Origin: Prorocentrum cordatum
Taxonomy: Eukaryota > Sar > Dinophyceae > Prorocentrales > Prorocentraceae
DNA length: 64,000 bases
Assembly: GCA_963575745.1 (NCBI GenBank)
Contig: CAUYUJ010014760.1
Coordinates: forward strand, 674,245-738,244
Direction: 5' to 3'
Shown: positions 52,000-61,396 of the stretch, piece by piece
How the letters are laid out: each line of letters starts with the position of its first letter
Numbering within the stretch: the first letter of the stretch is position 1
Translations under genes and position numbers: made by a program
Notes under the pieces: generated by a model
The model's database searches: none
What the model saw: the letters and a program-made list of their open reading frames with translations, nothing else
Told to the model about the DNA's origin: nothing

Positions 52000-54128
52000 G
52001 CGCACGTCGGCGCGAGCTCTGCAACTAGAGCACGGCCGGGGCGCGACGTCGGCCCCCGCCCTGGGGGGCCGAGGGGGCCCCGCGTGGAGCCTCAGCCGAG
52101 ATTGGACCGCTGCTCAGCCTCCTGTCTGGAGGAGGCAGCGGCCGGCGTCGTGCCCCGCAGTCGGGCGCCACGCCTGCGGCTTGAACAGACGCCCTCTCGA
52201 AGTCGCCGATGACCGCCGCGATGTGCCCGCTCGGGGCCGTCCGCAATGGGGCGCGAACTGCGCCTGTGAGTCGCTGGATCTGGATGTCGCCCAGCCAGGC
52301 AGGATCAGCTCGCGCTGGCCCATGTCCAGGGCCCCGCGCATGGGCCCCGCGATTCGTAGGCCGAGCAGGCCAGGCAAAGGTCGCTGCTCGATCCTCTGAC
52401 AATTGGTGCCTCGTTTTGCCCTGCTCATCCGCGACGGCAGCGGGGGGCACCCGCCGGGTGGGTGCACTCGCGGGCCCCATCGGCAACCTCTTGGATGCTC
52501 AAGGGCTTGCTCCGGAAGAGCCGCTGTGGCCAGCGCTCTGCGCCCGCGGCTCGGCTGCGCAACCGGCGCGCATGCTTCGCGCCGAAGAGGCTGGCCGTGT
52601 CGACTGGGTCTACGATGACACTGAGCTCGCCTGAAGGGACCTGCGCGCGAATGCGATGCACCTGAACAGCGCGCTCGCGCGCTGGGCCAGCGGGCGGCCA
52701 CCGGGGCGGCGCGTCGGCCCCGTCGCCTTCCGGCCGGCCTCGAGGCGACGATTTCTACCAGGCAGATTCGGAAGAGCTGGAGGTGATCTCGCCGATGGAC
52801 GCGTCTCGCAGCGCGGTCGAGACACCGCTGGCGCCAGAGGGCTGGTCCTCGTCCGGCGCTGCGCGGGGCGCGGCGTCGATCTGCACGCGCGCGACCTCGC
52901 GCGCTACCAGATGTCGCCGACACGCCGGGCACTGCGGAGACTGGGCTCGGACCTGGTCGCGACGGAGCGCCTCTTCCAGCGCGCGTCTGGGCGCCGTCGT
53001 AGCTGGCGGCGGCCCCGGGCATCGGCGTGGAAGCGACGGCGATGGCCGCGCTGAAGAAGGACAGCAATATCCAAGTTGACGCGGCGGCCCGAACAGACGC
53101 CGCACATCTCATCGGCGTCGACTTCAACCCAGATAAATTCTGACACTGCGCGTAGACCCCCGACGGCAGTGGCGGCGGAACATCGGTCGGCGGCCCAGCC
53201 CTGACCATGCCGATCATCTGTCGAGCGCACCGACGTCGGCGATATGGCCGCTGATCCACCAGGGCGTCGCGGTCGGCTTCCTGCCAGGCTTTTGAAGACA
53301 GCCGGGCGGGGACCTCCGGAGCCAGATCGCGCGCGACGTTCGTGCAGATGGCCGCGGTCGACACCTCGGCAAGATGCTTGCATCTGCGGCGCAGTCTGTC
53401 TGGCGGGGCCGCCAGCGCCAGCTGGCCCGGTCACTGGCGCGCGAGCTTCTCGAAGCCACCGACGCGAAGAATACAAATGCACTGAGTATCAGGAACCGAC
53501 AATCGGCCAATCGGAAGGACGGCGGCGCCTGCGTTGCGAGGGCAGCGCTCATCTCGCGGGATTCAAACAGAGCGGCGGCCCCCCGCGGCGCGCTGCCGGC
53601 GGGGCAGCTCCGAAGGCGGCCGCCGCCGGCCGCGACTGGGGGGGGGGCGGCGACGCTGGAAGTTTGAACGGTCCTGAAGTAGGCGTTGCAACGTCGAACA
53701 TCTGCGGCGGCGGCAGGACTACTGGCGCGCCGGTGCACTCGCGGCGCTGGACTACGTTGGACAAGGCCGCTGACCACGAGCCCCGGACTGATCCAGGCAC
53801 CCGGCGGACGGCGGCACTAGCGCAGAATGGCGGCCTGGCCACGGCCGAGGCGGACTCAGTGACCGCGCAGACAACCCCCGAGATCTCGGCGAGAGGGCCA
53901 GCGTCCAGGGTGCCGCTCATTGGTTCGGAGTCTGCGCAACCTCCGAACTGGCCGCCGCCGCTGCCCCGCGGCGCCTCGCGAGCGCCCGGGAGGAAGTGGC
54001 GCTCGCCCCCAAAGGCGCCGCGCGCCATGACAGCCCCGCCATGGCCCCGCGGTTTGCGGCGTCTGCCTTCTGCTTTGCCTGAAAAAAACGCACACTTTTG
54101 ACTTGTCCTTTTCCGTGGAAGAATTTAT
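52000..54128 (-). pseudogene. GC-rich relic, probably downstream part of a copia-like gag/pre-pol
   Basis: Several minus frames (53,364-52,114; 53,482-52,904; 54,028-53,549) are open over 100-400 codons. Pieces such as VARDLAPEVPARLSSKAWQE, WVEVDADEMCGVCSGRRVN and QCPACRRHLVAREVARVQID look protein-like, with CGVC and CPAC suggesting a worn Cys motif. They follow a gag-like piece on the same strand. No protease or integrase motif is found, so the extent is uncertain. Confidence 0.3.
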
Positions 54129-55250
54129 CTACTCGGATGCCTGGGGGCTCCATGAAGAATGCGTACCTCTGGGGGCCCTGGCCTTCGCCCATGCCTTCTC
54201 TGCGAAGGTGCCGCGGTTCTTCTGGCTGAGTCTACGCGCCCTGCGAGTGGGCCGCCGGCAATCTTCATCTGCCATGACACATGAGCATCTATCGGGGCAG
54301 GACTGAGACCTTGCAGCCCGGGCGCGTGACAATTGACCTCCCCGCGTGGCCCCAGCTTGCGTCGCAGGGGGGCCCGCCGTCCAAATCGGCGCTGCGCGCG
54401 GGCGTCCGCGCGGCGGCAGGGCGCGCTGCCTGCGGCGGCGCTCGGCGACGGGCCAGTGCTGCACGTCGGGGCACCTCCAGTTCAAGGATGCTCCGCGGCG
54501 CGGTCAGCTCCGAGGTCGAGACCTCGAGCGCGCGCGGGGCCGCGCGCATCGTTGCCGCTGTCAGCGGCCATGCCCGAATAATCCCCGATAGATGGCGGCG
54601 CGCGAAGGGCGCTGGCGAAGTTGCTTGGCGCACGCTCCACGACGCGACCCGCGCGCCCGAGCATCGTCGCGAGACTGTTGAACTCGGCCCCCGTTGCTGG
54701 GCATCGGGCGCCACGTGGCTGGAGCGGCGTCATGAGTTGGCTAACTGTGACACAGACCGCTCGGAGCTCGGAGCAGCCAGCCGTGGACTTCCCGCGACAT
54801 CGCAGCTCCACCCTTGCGCGCAGCTCGGAATCGCAACGCGAGAATCCGCGAGAGCAGCGCGTCAGGGGTTTCGTTGCGTCGCCTCGAGAATTCGAAGAAT
54901 TCGCGGGTTGCTGGGAAGCGCGACTCCTCGCCTACCGGGCCGGACTGCGCGGTGAGGTTCGCGGTGAGGCAGGTGACGGCGTCCTCTTGCCGGCCGTTAA
55001 CAAAGCCCCCCTCCGTCATCTCCGCGAAGCACATAAAGCGAGCGAGCTCGCGAGCGGCCCCACCGGGGCCAAGGATGACGACAGCGCAATATTGAGCGCT
55101 ATCCATGTCGGGGGCCAGCACGCTCCCAAAGAGCAAGTGCTGTACCCAGTGGCGGAAGGGATGCACGGACTCGCGCCCGACTGACCACGGGGGCGGCCGG
55201 CGGGACGTGATGGCACCGCGGCCGCCGCCACCCTTGTGAACCGGCTCCAC
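54129..55250 (-). pseudogene. LTR-retrotransposon gag-like relic
   Basis: The frame 55,250-54,741 has GPGGAARELARFMCFAEMTE and GGFVNGRQEDAVTCLTANLT, then FFEFSRRRNETPDALLSRIL, ALRFRAARKGGAAMS and GWLLRAPSG. This order (ARELA, GG-NG, DPVTxLL, FxxFxRRxxETxDxLLxRF, MSxxGxxWLLLRA) is how I remember the gag of one dinoflagellate copia lineage. The frame 54,811-54,482 continues with EFNSLATMLGRAGRVVERAP and NFASALRAPPS, also part of that gag. Two or more frameshifts separate the pieces. This lineage differs from the gag at 25-26 kb. No database check was possible. Confidence 0.55.
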
Positions 55251-55904
55251 TAGGCATCGTGCCAGCGAGCCATGATTGTACGGCCACGAAGAACACGAGG
55301 ATGCTGTCCCATAGCGCCAGGATGGAGATTCCCGTCAGTAAAGCGTCGCCGATGTCTGCGTATGCGCCTTGGGGCTCGGGTCTGCGCAAAAACGAACGCC
55401 ATGTCGAAACGCAGGGCGGCCATGATGATGCTGTTGTCAACCCTGGTCCAAGCCGAAGCCGGTGAAACTGGCGCATTGGCTTGCAATGTTCCACCTGGGT
55501 GGTGCGATGCTCTCACAAGGACAGCCAGCACCATAGCACAGGTACCAAGGCACGGCGCTAGCCCATGATGGAGTTTCGCACTCATGCCCGACGCAAAATT
55601 GCGGCCAATGCCACTGGGATTAGGGTGGATTGAAAAACGTCGTGGCGCTCATGTGGGCGCTTCGCCCCTCATCACGGTTACGCCTTTTTTTTCTGCCGTT
55701 GCCTTCGCAATCGGACTGGGTGTCCAGGGCGTATTGTCGGCTGGTTTGCAGAACAGCCAGAAGCACAGGCGATTCAAATAATGGAGGGTGGTACTGATGC
55801 GGAGGCGAAGGTACGTGCGAATGCGCGTCCACACCGCGCTATTCGCACTCTCCGTGGATCGCGAGCCGGGATCGTTCCCAGCCCCGCTACGAACAACATT
55901 GCGG
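55251..55904 (-). other. Unassigned, one hydrophobic coding-like piece
   Basis: The minus frame 55,494-55,099 contains IGDALLTGISILALWDSILV followed by FFVAVQSWLAG, a plausible membrane segment, and an overlapping frame has SIIMAALRFDMAFVF. It may be a fragment of a membrane protein gene or the 5' end of the adjacent gag relic. Nothing else supports a gene. Confidence 0.25.
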
Positions 55905-56022
55905 GGGGTGGAAGCTGTACGAGAGAAAGCATGGCGGCAATAAGATGTACAACGCGGGATTTAAATCTTCATGCAGTAAGTAGATATGCATCGAAGCACG
56001 GGCCAAACAGCGGCGACCCCTG
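55905..56022. repeat. Dispersed repeat, copy 2
   Basis: Second copy of the repeat at 28,905-28,992, sharing GGAAGCTGTAC, a CTTCATGCA core and GCACGGGCCAAACAGC, with about 20 extra bases. A GAGGAGGAGG purine tract follows directly. Confidence 0.6.
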
Positions 56023-56440
56023 TTTTAGTGAGGAGGAGGAGGAGCAGGAGAAGAAGAGAAGGAGGATGGGGAGGTGAAGAAAGGACAATGAAGAAGTGAG
56101 GAGGCGGGAGGAGCGGGAGGAGAATGATGAGGGGGAGAAAGATGAGGCTTCGGGCGCCATACATTCAGACGAAGGGGCCGCCGCTCGCGCCCACGACTAA
56201 AAGCATCCCCTCTGCTCAAAAAGTTCAAACTACATGTAAGCTGGACGATGATGTCGGCAGGGGGCGGGTGCAATCGATACTAGACCGCTTGGCCTCTTTA
56301 TATCCTACATTACGTGTCTTGGCGTCAATGCTCAGTACATGGTCTCGATGAGATCTTTCCATATCCGCCACCGTGCCGCCTGGCACGCTGAGACGTGGTA
56401 GAATGCCACGTGCTGTCTAGCTCGGGACTTCTGCCTGCAT
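56023..56440. other. Purine tract and unassigned flank
   Basis: 56,028-56,150 is GGA/GAAG-rich on the plus strand. 56,150-56,440 has no recognisable feature. Confidence 0.5.
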
Positions 56441-56444
56441 TGCC

Positions 56445-57010
56445 CCTACTTCCGAGGCCAAGATCACGTGTAAAAAATCTAGGATCCCCGCTCTCGAGGC
56501 CAAGACCCATCGTTAAAAACCGAGGGTCCGCGTCCCGACTTCGAAGACGACCCAAGATGGTCCCAAGGCGGCCAGGTGTGCCCTCAAGACGGCCCAAGGT
56601 GCCTCCAAGAGGACCCTAAAGGGCCACAAGAGAACCTCTAACAGGGTCCGGAGAAACCAAACTCATTGATTCAATGAATCGGCATTCTCGCCGTTCTGGG
56701 CGTCCGTCAGCCCGAGACGGCCCAGGAAGCCTCCACGATGGCCCTAAGACGGCCCAAGAGACCCCAAGAGGGTCCCAAGATGGCCCAAGAGGACCCCACG
56801 ATGGCCCAAGGGGCATCCAAGACGGCCCCAAGACGGCATTAGAGGGCCACCCATGGGACCCAAGACGGCCTTCGAAGGCCCGGCCCAAGACGGCGGTAAG
56901 ACGGCCCGTCGACGGCCACACCCACCATACGGCCAGGAGAACTCTACGACGGCCAACGCGCGGCCCATGGCAACATACGAGAGCCCAAAGACAGCCAAGC
57001 TGGGCCCTAC
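56445..57010 (+). repeat. AAGACGGCCC-type minisatellite
   Basis: Loosely repeated 10-18 bp words such as AAGACGGCCCA, AGAGGACCC and ACGATGGCCCA from about 56,450 onward. Densest at 56,710-56,910. The unit is too degenerate to fix one period. Confidence 0.75.
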
Positions 57011-57074
57011 GGGACCCCGACGTCCGTCCCGCAGGAGGCCACGCAAACATAGTAAACGCGAACGATGTCACGTG

Positions 57075-57708
57075 CAACGGTATTACACTTCCTCCTCCTC
57101 CTCCTCCTCCTCCTCCTCCTCCTCCTGCTCCACGTCCTTCCCCTCCTTCTCCTCCTCCTCCGCCTCCTCCCCCGCCTCCTCCACCTCCGCCTCGTGCGAC
57201 GGTATTCCACTTCCTCCTACTCCTCCTCCTCCTCCTGCTCCACGTCCTTTCCTTCCTCCTCCTCCTCCTCCGCCTCCTCCACCTCCGCCCCCTCCTCATC
57301 CTCCTCTTCCTCCTCCTCCCCTTCCTCCTCCTCCTCTCCTCCTCCTCCTCCTCCTCCTCCTCCTCCTCCTCCTCCTCCTTCTCCTCCCCTCTCCTCCTCC
57401 TCCGCCCTCCACCCCTCCTCCTCGTCCTCCTCCTCCTCCTCCTCCTCCTCCTCCTCCTCGTCCCTCCTCCTCCGCCCCTCCTCCTCCTCGTCCTCCTCCT
57501 CCGCCTCCGCCTCCTCCTCCTCTCGTCCTCCTCCGTCCTCCTCCTCGCTCCTCCTCCTCCTCCTGCTCCTCCTCGTCTCCTCCTCCCCCTTCCTCCTTCT
57601 CCTCCCCCTCTCTTCCTCCTCCTCCCTCCTCTCCTCCCTCTCCTCCTTTTCCTCCTCCTCCTCCTCCTCCTCCTCCTCCTTATCCTCCCCCCTCCTCCAA
57701 TTACCCCG
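57075..57708. repeat. (CTC/TCC)n array
   Basis: Polypyrimidine triplet array like that at 26.6 kb, about 630 bp, with a few ACGTCCTT or GTGCGACGG interruptions before 57,250. Confidence 0.95.
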
Positions 57709-57797
<89 letters not shown>

Positions 57798-58034
57798 GCA
57801 TCACCATCATCAGCATCATCATCAGCAGCACCAGCATAATACATACAATAATAATAACAGTAATCATAATAATAATCATCATCACCATCATCACCATCAC
57901 CACCATCATCATCATCATCCTCGTCCGCATCCTCATCCTCCTCCTCCTCCTCCTCCTCCTCCTCATCATCATCCTAAGAATCGTCGTCATCATCAGCAGC
58001 AACAACATCATCATCAACATCATCATTATCATCA
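57709..58034. repeat. (ATC)n array adjoining the DIRS-like element
   Basis: Near-perfect ATC/CAT triplets at 57,712-57,795, then CAG, AAT and CAC variants, a short CTC return (57,935-57,963) and ATC again up to 58,034. The right edge is the first terminal repeat of the DIRS-like element. Confidence 0.95.
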
Positions 58035-58164
58035 TTTGGGCTCTTGTTTCTGCCAGCAACTGCAAGAGACTGAGACCGGGCGGAATCCAGCCGTCGAGGC
58101 CGCCGAGCAAGGCACAAGCAAGCTCAAGTCCTGGGGTGAGAGCTCAATCCCAGAACATAACACC
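58035..58164. repeat. 130-bp direct repeat of the DIRS-like 3' end, outer copy
   Basis: Starts TTTGGGCTCTTGTTTCTGCC and ends CAGAACATAACACC. Offset exactly 237 bp from the inner copy, with five or six differences by eye. It separates the element from the ATC array. Confidence 0.93.
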
Positions 58165-58271
58165 TGAGTAAAAAGAAAACGGTGGAGGAGAGGAGGAGGC
58201 GGAAGACTTGAGCAACCAGAACGGCGGCGGCCCACAAGATACATCGGTAACCCGTGAAATCACGACAATCC

Positions 58272-58401
58272 TTTGGGCTCTTGTTTCTGCCAGCAACTGC
58301 AAGAGACTGAGCACGGGCGGAATCCAGCCGTCGAGACCGCCGAGCAAGGCACAGGCAAGCTCAAGTCCTGGGGTGAGAGCTCAACCCCAGAACATAACAC
58401 C
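58272..58401. repeat. 130-bp direct repeat of the DIRS-like 3' end, inner copy
   Basis: Same sequence as 58,035-58,164. The stop codon of the methyltransferase-like frame (58,381) falls within it. The 107 bp between copies contain AAAACGGTGGAGGAGAGGAG and no gene. Confidence 0.93.
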
Positions 58402-59211
58402 AAACATGCTCCCGAGTTTGCAGAGCAAGCTGGCATCGCCGAAGAAACGAGATTCACAAACCACACGATCGCTGTATGACCTAAGCGGAAGCTCTGACCT
58501 CGGCATTGTGAAAGAGACGAGCGAGAGCGACGCAAAATGTTCGAGGGTACTCTGCCCCTCTCTTGGTCTTGAAACCTCATGAGGGCAAAAACCCATGCAG
58601 CTGTTCGTGAGCCCGCCCCGTACGAGAGCAAATGCCACGCCTGGATCCCATGCAACGCGACTGACCGAACGGCCCCGGGCCAAGGTCCCCGAGGAGAAGG
58701 CCGGTATCTTTTTTTTCCAAGCCGCACCCCACTGGCACATAGAGGTGACGTGGAAAGAGACGGCCCGGCGCCGCATTAGGGCTTTGTAGCGTGGGAGGAG
58801 CCACAGCCGAGAAGTCTTAGGGTTCTCGATACTCCATGGCACACGTAGAGAAAGAGACACGCCAGCGAGATTGGCAACAAACCTGTTCAGGATGTTGGAT
58901 ACATCGACAATCGCCTGCAAATGGGGAGGGAGGTTCGGGAGGCCAAAGAGGTGGAGATCGGATCGTACTGGCGGCGCCCCGACCCCATGATCGCGGCACC
59001 TGGTCAGCGCGTTGCAAGGTACCCCTGCATGCCAACCCCTGACTTGACCAGCACGGATCCAAGACAAGAGCATCGAGCGATTGCATGGTCGGGCGAGGTC
59101 GTATCTATCGCCTAAAGTAGTGTCCCACATCAAAACAGGCATGCCTAGCTGAGCGACCGCCTTCGAAAATCCTGCTGAGCCAGAGAACAACTCTAAAATG
59201 ACTGGCGGGTC
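58381..59211 (-). CDS. Methyltransferase-like domain (C5-DNA MTase-like motifs) of the DIRS-like element
   Basis: The last third of a 593-residue frame. PPVILELFSGSAGFSKAVAQ is an AdoMet-binding motif I (ELFSG at residues 324-328). MWDTTLGDRYDL follows as an acidic second strand. WHAGVPCNALTRCRD carries a Pro-Cys dipeptide (382-383), as in motif IV of C5-cytosine methyltransferases. VPWSIENPKTSRLW has ENP (446-448) where C5 enzymes have ENV. CQWGAAWKKKIPAFSSG (476 on) is conserved in remembered dinoflagellate relatives. Residues 1-310 of the frame overlie the recombinase in another register and are mostly shadow. Retroelement-borne C5 methyltransferases are published for dinoflagellates (de Mendoza and co-workers); whether this domain is that type is inference. 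Confidence 0.75.
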   Translation of the reverse strand, partial: DPPVILELFSGSAGFSKAVAQLGMPVLMWDTTLGDRYDLARPCNRSMLLSWIRAGQVRGWHAGVPCNALTRCRDHGVGAPPVRSDLHLFGLPNLPPHLQAIVDVSNILNRFVANLAGVSLSLRVPWSIENPKTSRLWLLPRYKALMRRRAVSFHVTSMCQWGAAWKKKIPAFSSGTLARGRSVSRVAWDPGVAFALVRGGLTNSCMGFCPHEVSRPREGQSTLEHFASLSLVSFTMPRSELPLRSYSDRVVCESRFFGDASLLCKLGSMFGVMFWG

Positions 59212-59795
59212 GGGCAGACCGGCGCCAATGCTGAGGGCAGGCCGTGCGACGCACGGCTCAGCAAGCGAGCGCAGGCCTCCGCGTGCTCTCGCTGCAGCCC
59301 TCCTAGTTGGTGCAGCTGCTCGGTCAGGCGGCCCCCGCTTCCGTACCGGCGGACTGAGCTCCAGCTCCTCCAGCACCCACGCCGCCTGATCTGCTCCAGG
59401 TCTCGCAGCTCCGCTGCGCAGTCGTGGCTTGGGCCTGAGTGGCGAAGCTGGAGGCCGTGGCAGGCGCCCAGCTTGCGTAGGCCGAGGGCGGTGACCGCCC
59501 CACGCCCTGCGTTGGCCACACTGCGCTGGTCGACTGCATGGAGCACGCCGTAGACCACCATGGCGACGACCTCGCACGGGAGGGCCATTCGGCTGCGAGC
59601 TGGGGCCAGGCTGCGCCACACCTTGGCGGACCGCTTGGACAGCGGCAGCTCGAACTGGCCCGACCTGGCATAGCGCGGATCGCGCCATGCCAGCGCTGCT
59701 ATCATAAGGTTGGCGTAGGTATGGTGATCCCCCCGCTCGACGAGCTGGCTGATGTAGTCGCAGACCGCTCGGTCCATCTGGGCAGGCTCCTGCAT
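59193..59795 (-). pseudogene. Tyrosine recombinase, internally deleted
   Basis: DRAVCDYISQLVERGDHHTY and ANLMIAALAWRDPRYARSGQ give the N-terminal core-binding helices; FELPLSKRSAKVWRSLAPAR and LPCEVVAMVVYGVL follow. After RSVANAGRGAVTALGLRKLG the text passes straight to ACHGLQLRHSGPSHD (Arg 118, His 119), then RRRGCWRSWSSVRRYGSGG with Trp 142 and the nucleophile Tyr 151. In relatives I remember about 110 residues between these halves, with the first catalytic Arg. Their absence means an internal deletion, so the enzyme should be inactive. DIRS elements use this recombinase to integrate without target-site duplication. Confidence 0.8.
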
Positions 59796-60539
59796 ACCCG
59801 CCGATGCTGTCTCGTCCAGTTGTCCAAGCCCACCAGCATCGAGAGGTATTCCTGACGCTCCGACGCCGTGCGCACGGACGCCGCGTTGAGCTCTGGCATG
59901 CCCGCTGGTGGCAGGACCAGCCGAGCCCGCTGCTGCGGCGTGGGGCCACCGCTCGAGCCTGGCGGCTCGCGGGCGAGCCCTGGAGCACCGGCGGTGTCGG
60001 CGTCAGCAAGCCGGCCCTGCGAGCACCACGGACCAGGGAGGCTCCCGCCGGCGGCAAGCTCGCAGCCGCGGCTGGCCGCTTGCGAGCGCCCCCCTGCACT
60101 AGCCACGCGGACATGGCCGGAAGAGTGCTGACGAGGGCGACGAGGAAGAGAGCCGACAACATATGGAAGAATACGTAGAGGTCTTGGGCCAGTCAGCGGC
60201 TCAGAGCGAAGCGGACCATGAGCTCCCCAGACGTCCTCCAGCGGGGCCACTCCGAGGCCCTCATCATGCCCGCGCTCCTCCTCCTCAACCACCTTCTCGC
60301 CCACCTCCTCGTGCATGTGCTGGTGCTGGCCCCGCCCTTGAGAACCGTGTAGTGCTGGTCCGTGCTGATCTTGATCGGGATCCCTATGGGGCTCTCGTTC
60401 TTCCTCACCTGGGTCACGAAGTAGCCTACCTTGATGGGGCCCCTGGGGAGGGTCGTACTCTTCAGGGTCCAGGCCGACCTTGTACTTCGGGGTCTTGCAG
60501 AGGCCCTCCTTTAGGATGACAGCTGTAGGGAGACTGGGC

Positions 60540-61396
60540 TCCCCTCGGCCTCTAGAGGGGCCATCCGCGACGTTGCACTCAGACGGTATCCACCGAATAC
60601 AAAAAGAGCTCCCAGACGCCAGAGACAGAGCCCCAATACGGCGCATGATCCCCAACATGGTGCGGCTGTGGGCCCGCATCCGGGAGGCCGCCGAGACAGA
60701 CGCGAGAGAATCTCCCAGGACAAGCATCCTCTTCCCATGGTTCCGAACGGCACGTAATGCATGCCGAACGTGGTACAGGGCGGCCCGAGCTTCGAGCACA
60801 GGCATCCCCTCAAGGCGATCCCATTTACGACGTCCCGTGACACGCCACAACGACTTGTCCAGATATTTCTTCGAGACCTCGGGAAAGGCGAGCAGGTCGC
60901 GCTCCACAGGCGGACCGACGGGCTGGCTGTCCTCCGCTGGACAGCCAGGATCGAGCTGGGCCGCTACGATCCCCAGATCACAGGCTGCGACCCCGTCGGC
61001 GGCACATTCAGCGGCAAGGGCCCGGCGACGAGGAGGCAAGCGCTCAGCCCTGCCATAGCGCCACCGCTCGCTATGACGACCAACCTCCCGAACAGCGCCG
61101 ACATCCCAATCGGCCTCGCAGTCGCCCAACCCCCAAGGGGAGGCGTCTACGCAGCCGACGGAACACGACCACTGGGCACGGAGATCACGCCACAGCAAAG
61201 GAGCGACGCCACCCCAGGCCATGAGCTCCTGCCTAACCTGAGACCAGAGCGGCACCTGCTGGTGGTAGCACTTCTGGACAAAGCGGAAACTCGACTCGAA
61301 GATGCTTAAGCCCTCACGCCGAACGAGAGTGACGAAGATGATGCGGCCCAGCACGCGCTCGAGGTCACGACCACTGGCCACGGCGCAGAAGACCAC
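60540..61396 (-). CDS. RNase H domain of the DIRS-like element
   Basis: The frame from 61,396 reads RDLERVLGRIIFVTLVRREG (connection to RT), then CSVGCVDASPWGLGDCEADW (Asp 84), GMPVLEARAALYHVRHALR (Glu 202), KRMLVLGDSLASVSAASRMR (Asp 229) and WIPSECNVADGPSRGRGEPS (Asp 278). All four catalytic acids are present with spacing usual for DIRS RNase H. The RT ends out of frame at 61,365, so one base was gained or lost near 61,385. After residue 290 the frame (to 59,702) crosses a Glu/His-rich hinge toward the recombinase and becomes unreliable. Confidence 0.85.

Noticed and set aside
56674-58171. Long Pro/Leu/His-rich plus frames and a Met/Glu-rich minus frame
   Set aside because: They run through minisatellite and CTC/ATC triplets; no protein motif.
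59250-60162. First 300 residues of the frame that ends in the methyltransferase-like domain
   Set aside because: They overlie the tyrosine recombinase in another register and are Arg/Pro/Ala-rich; likely shadow except perhaps the first tens of residues.
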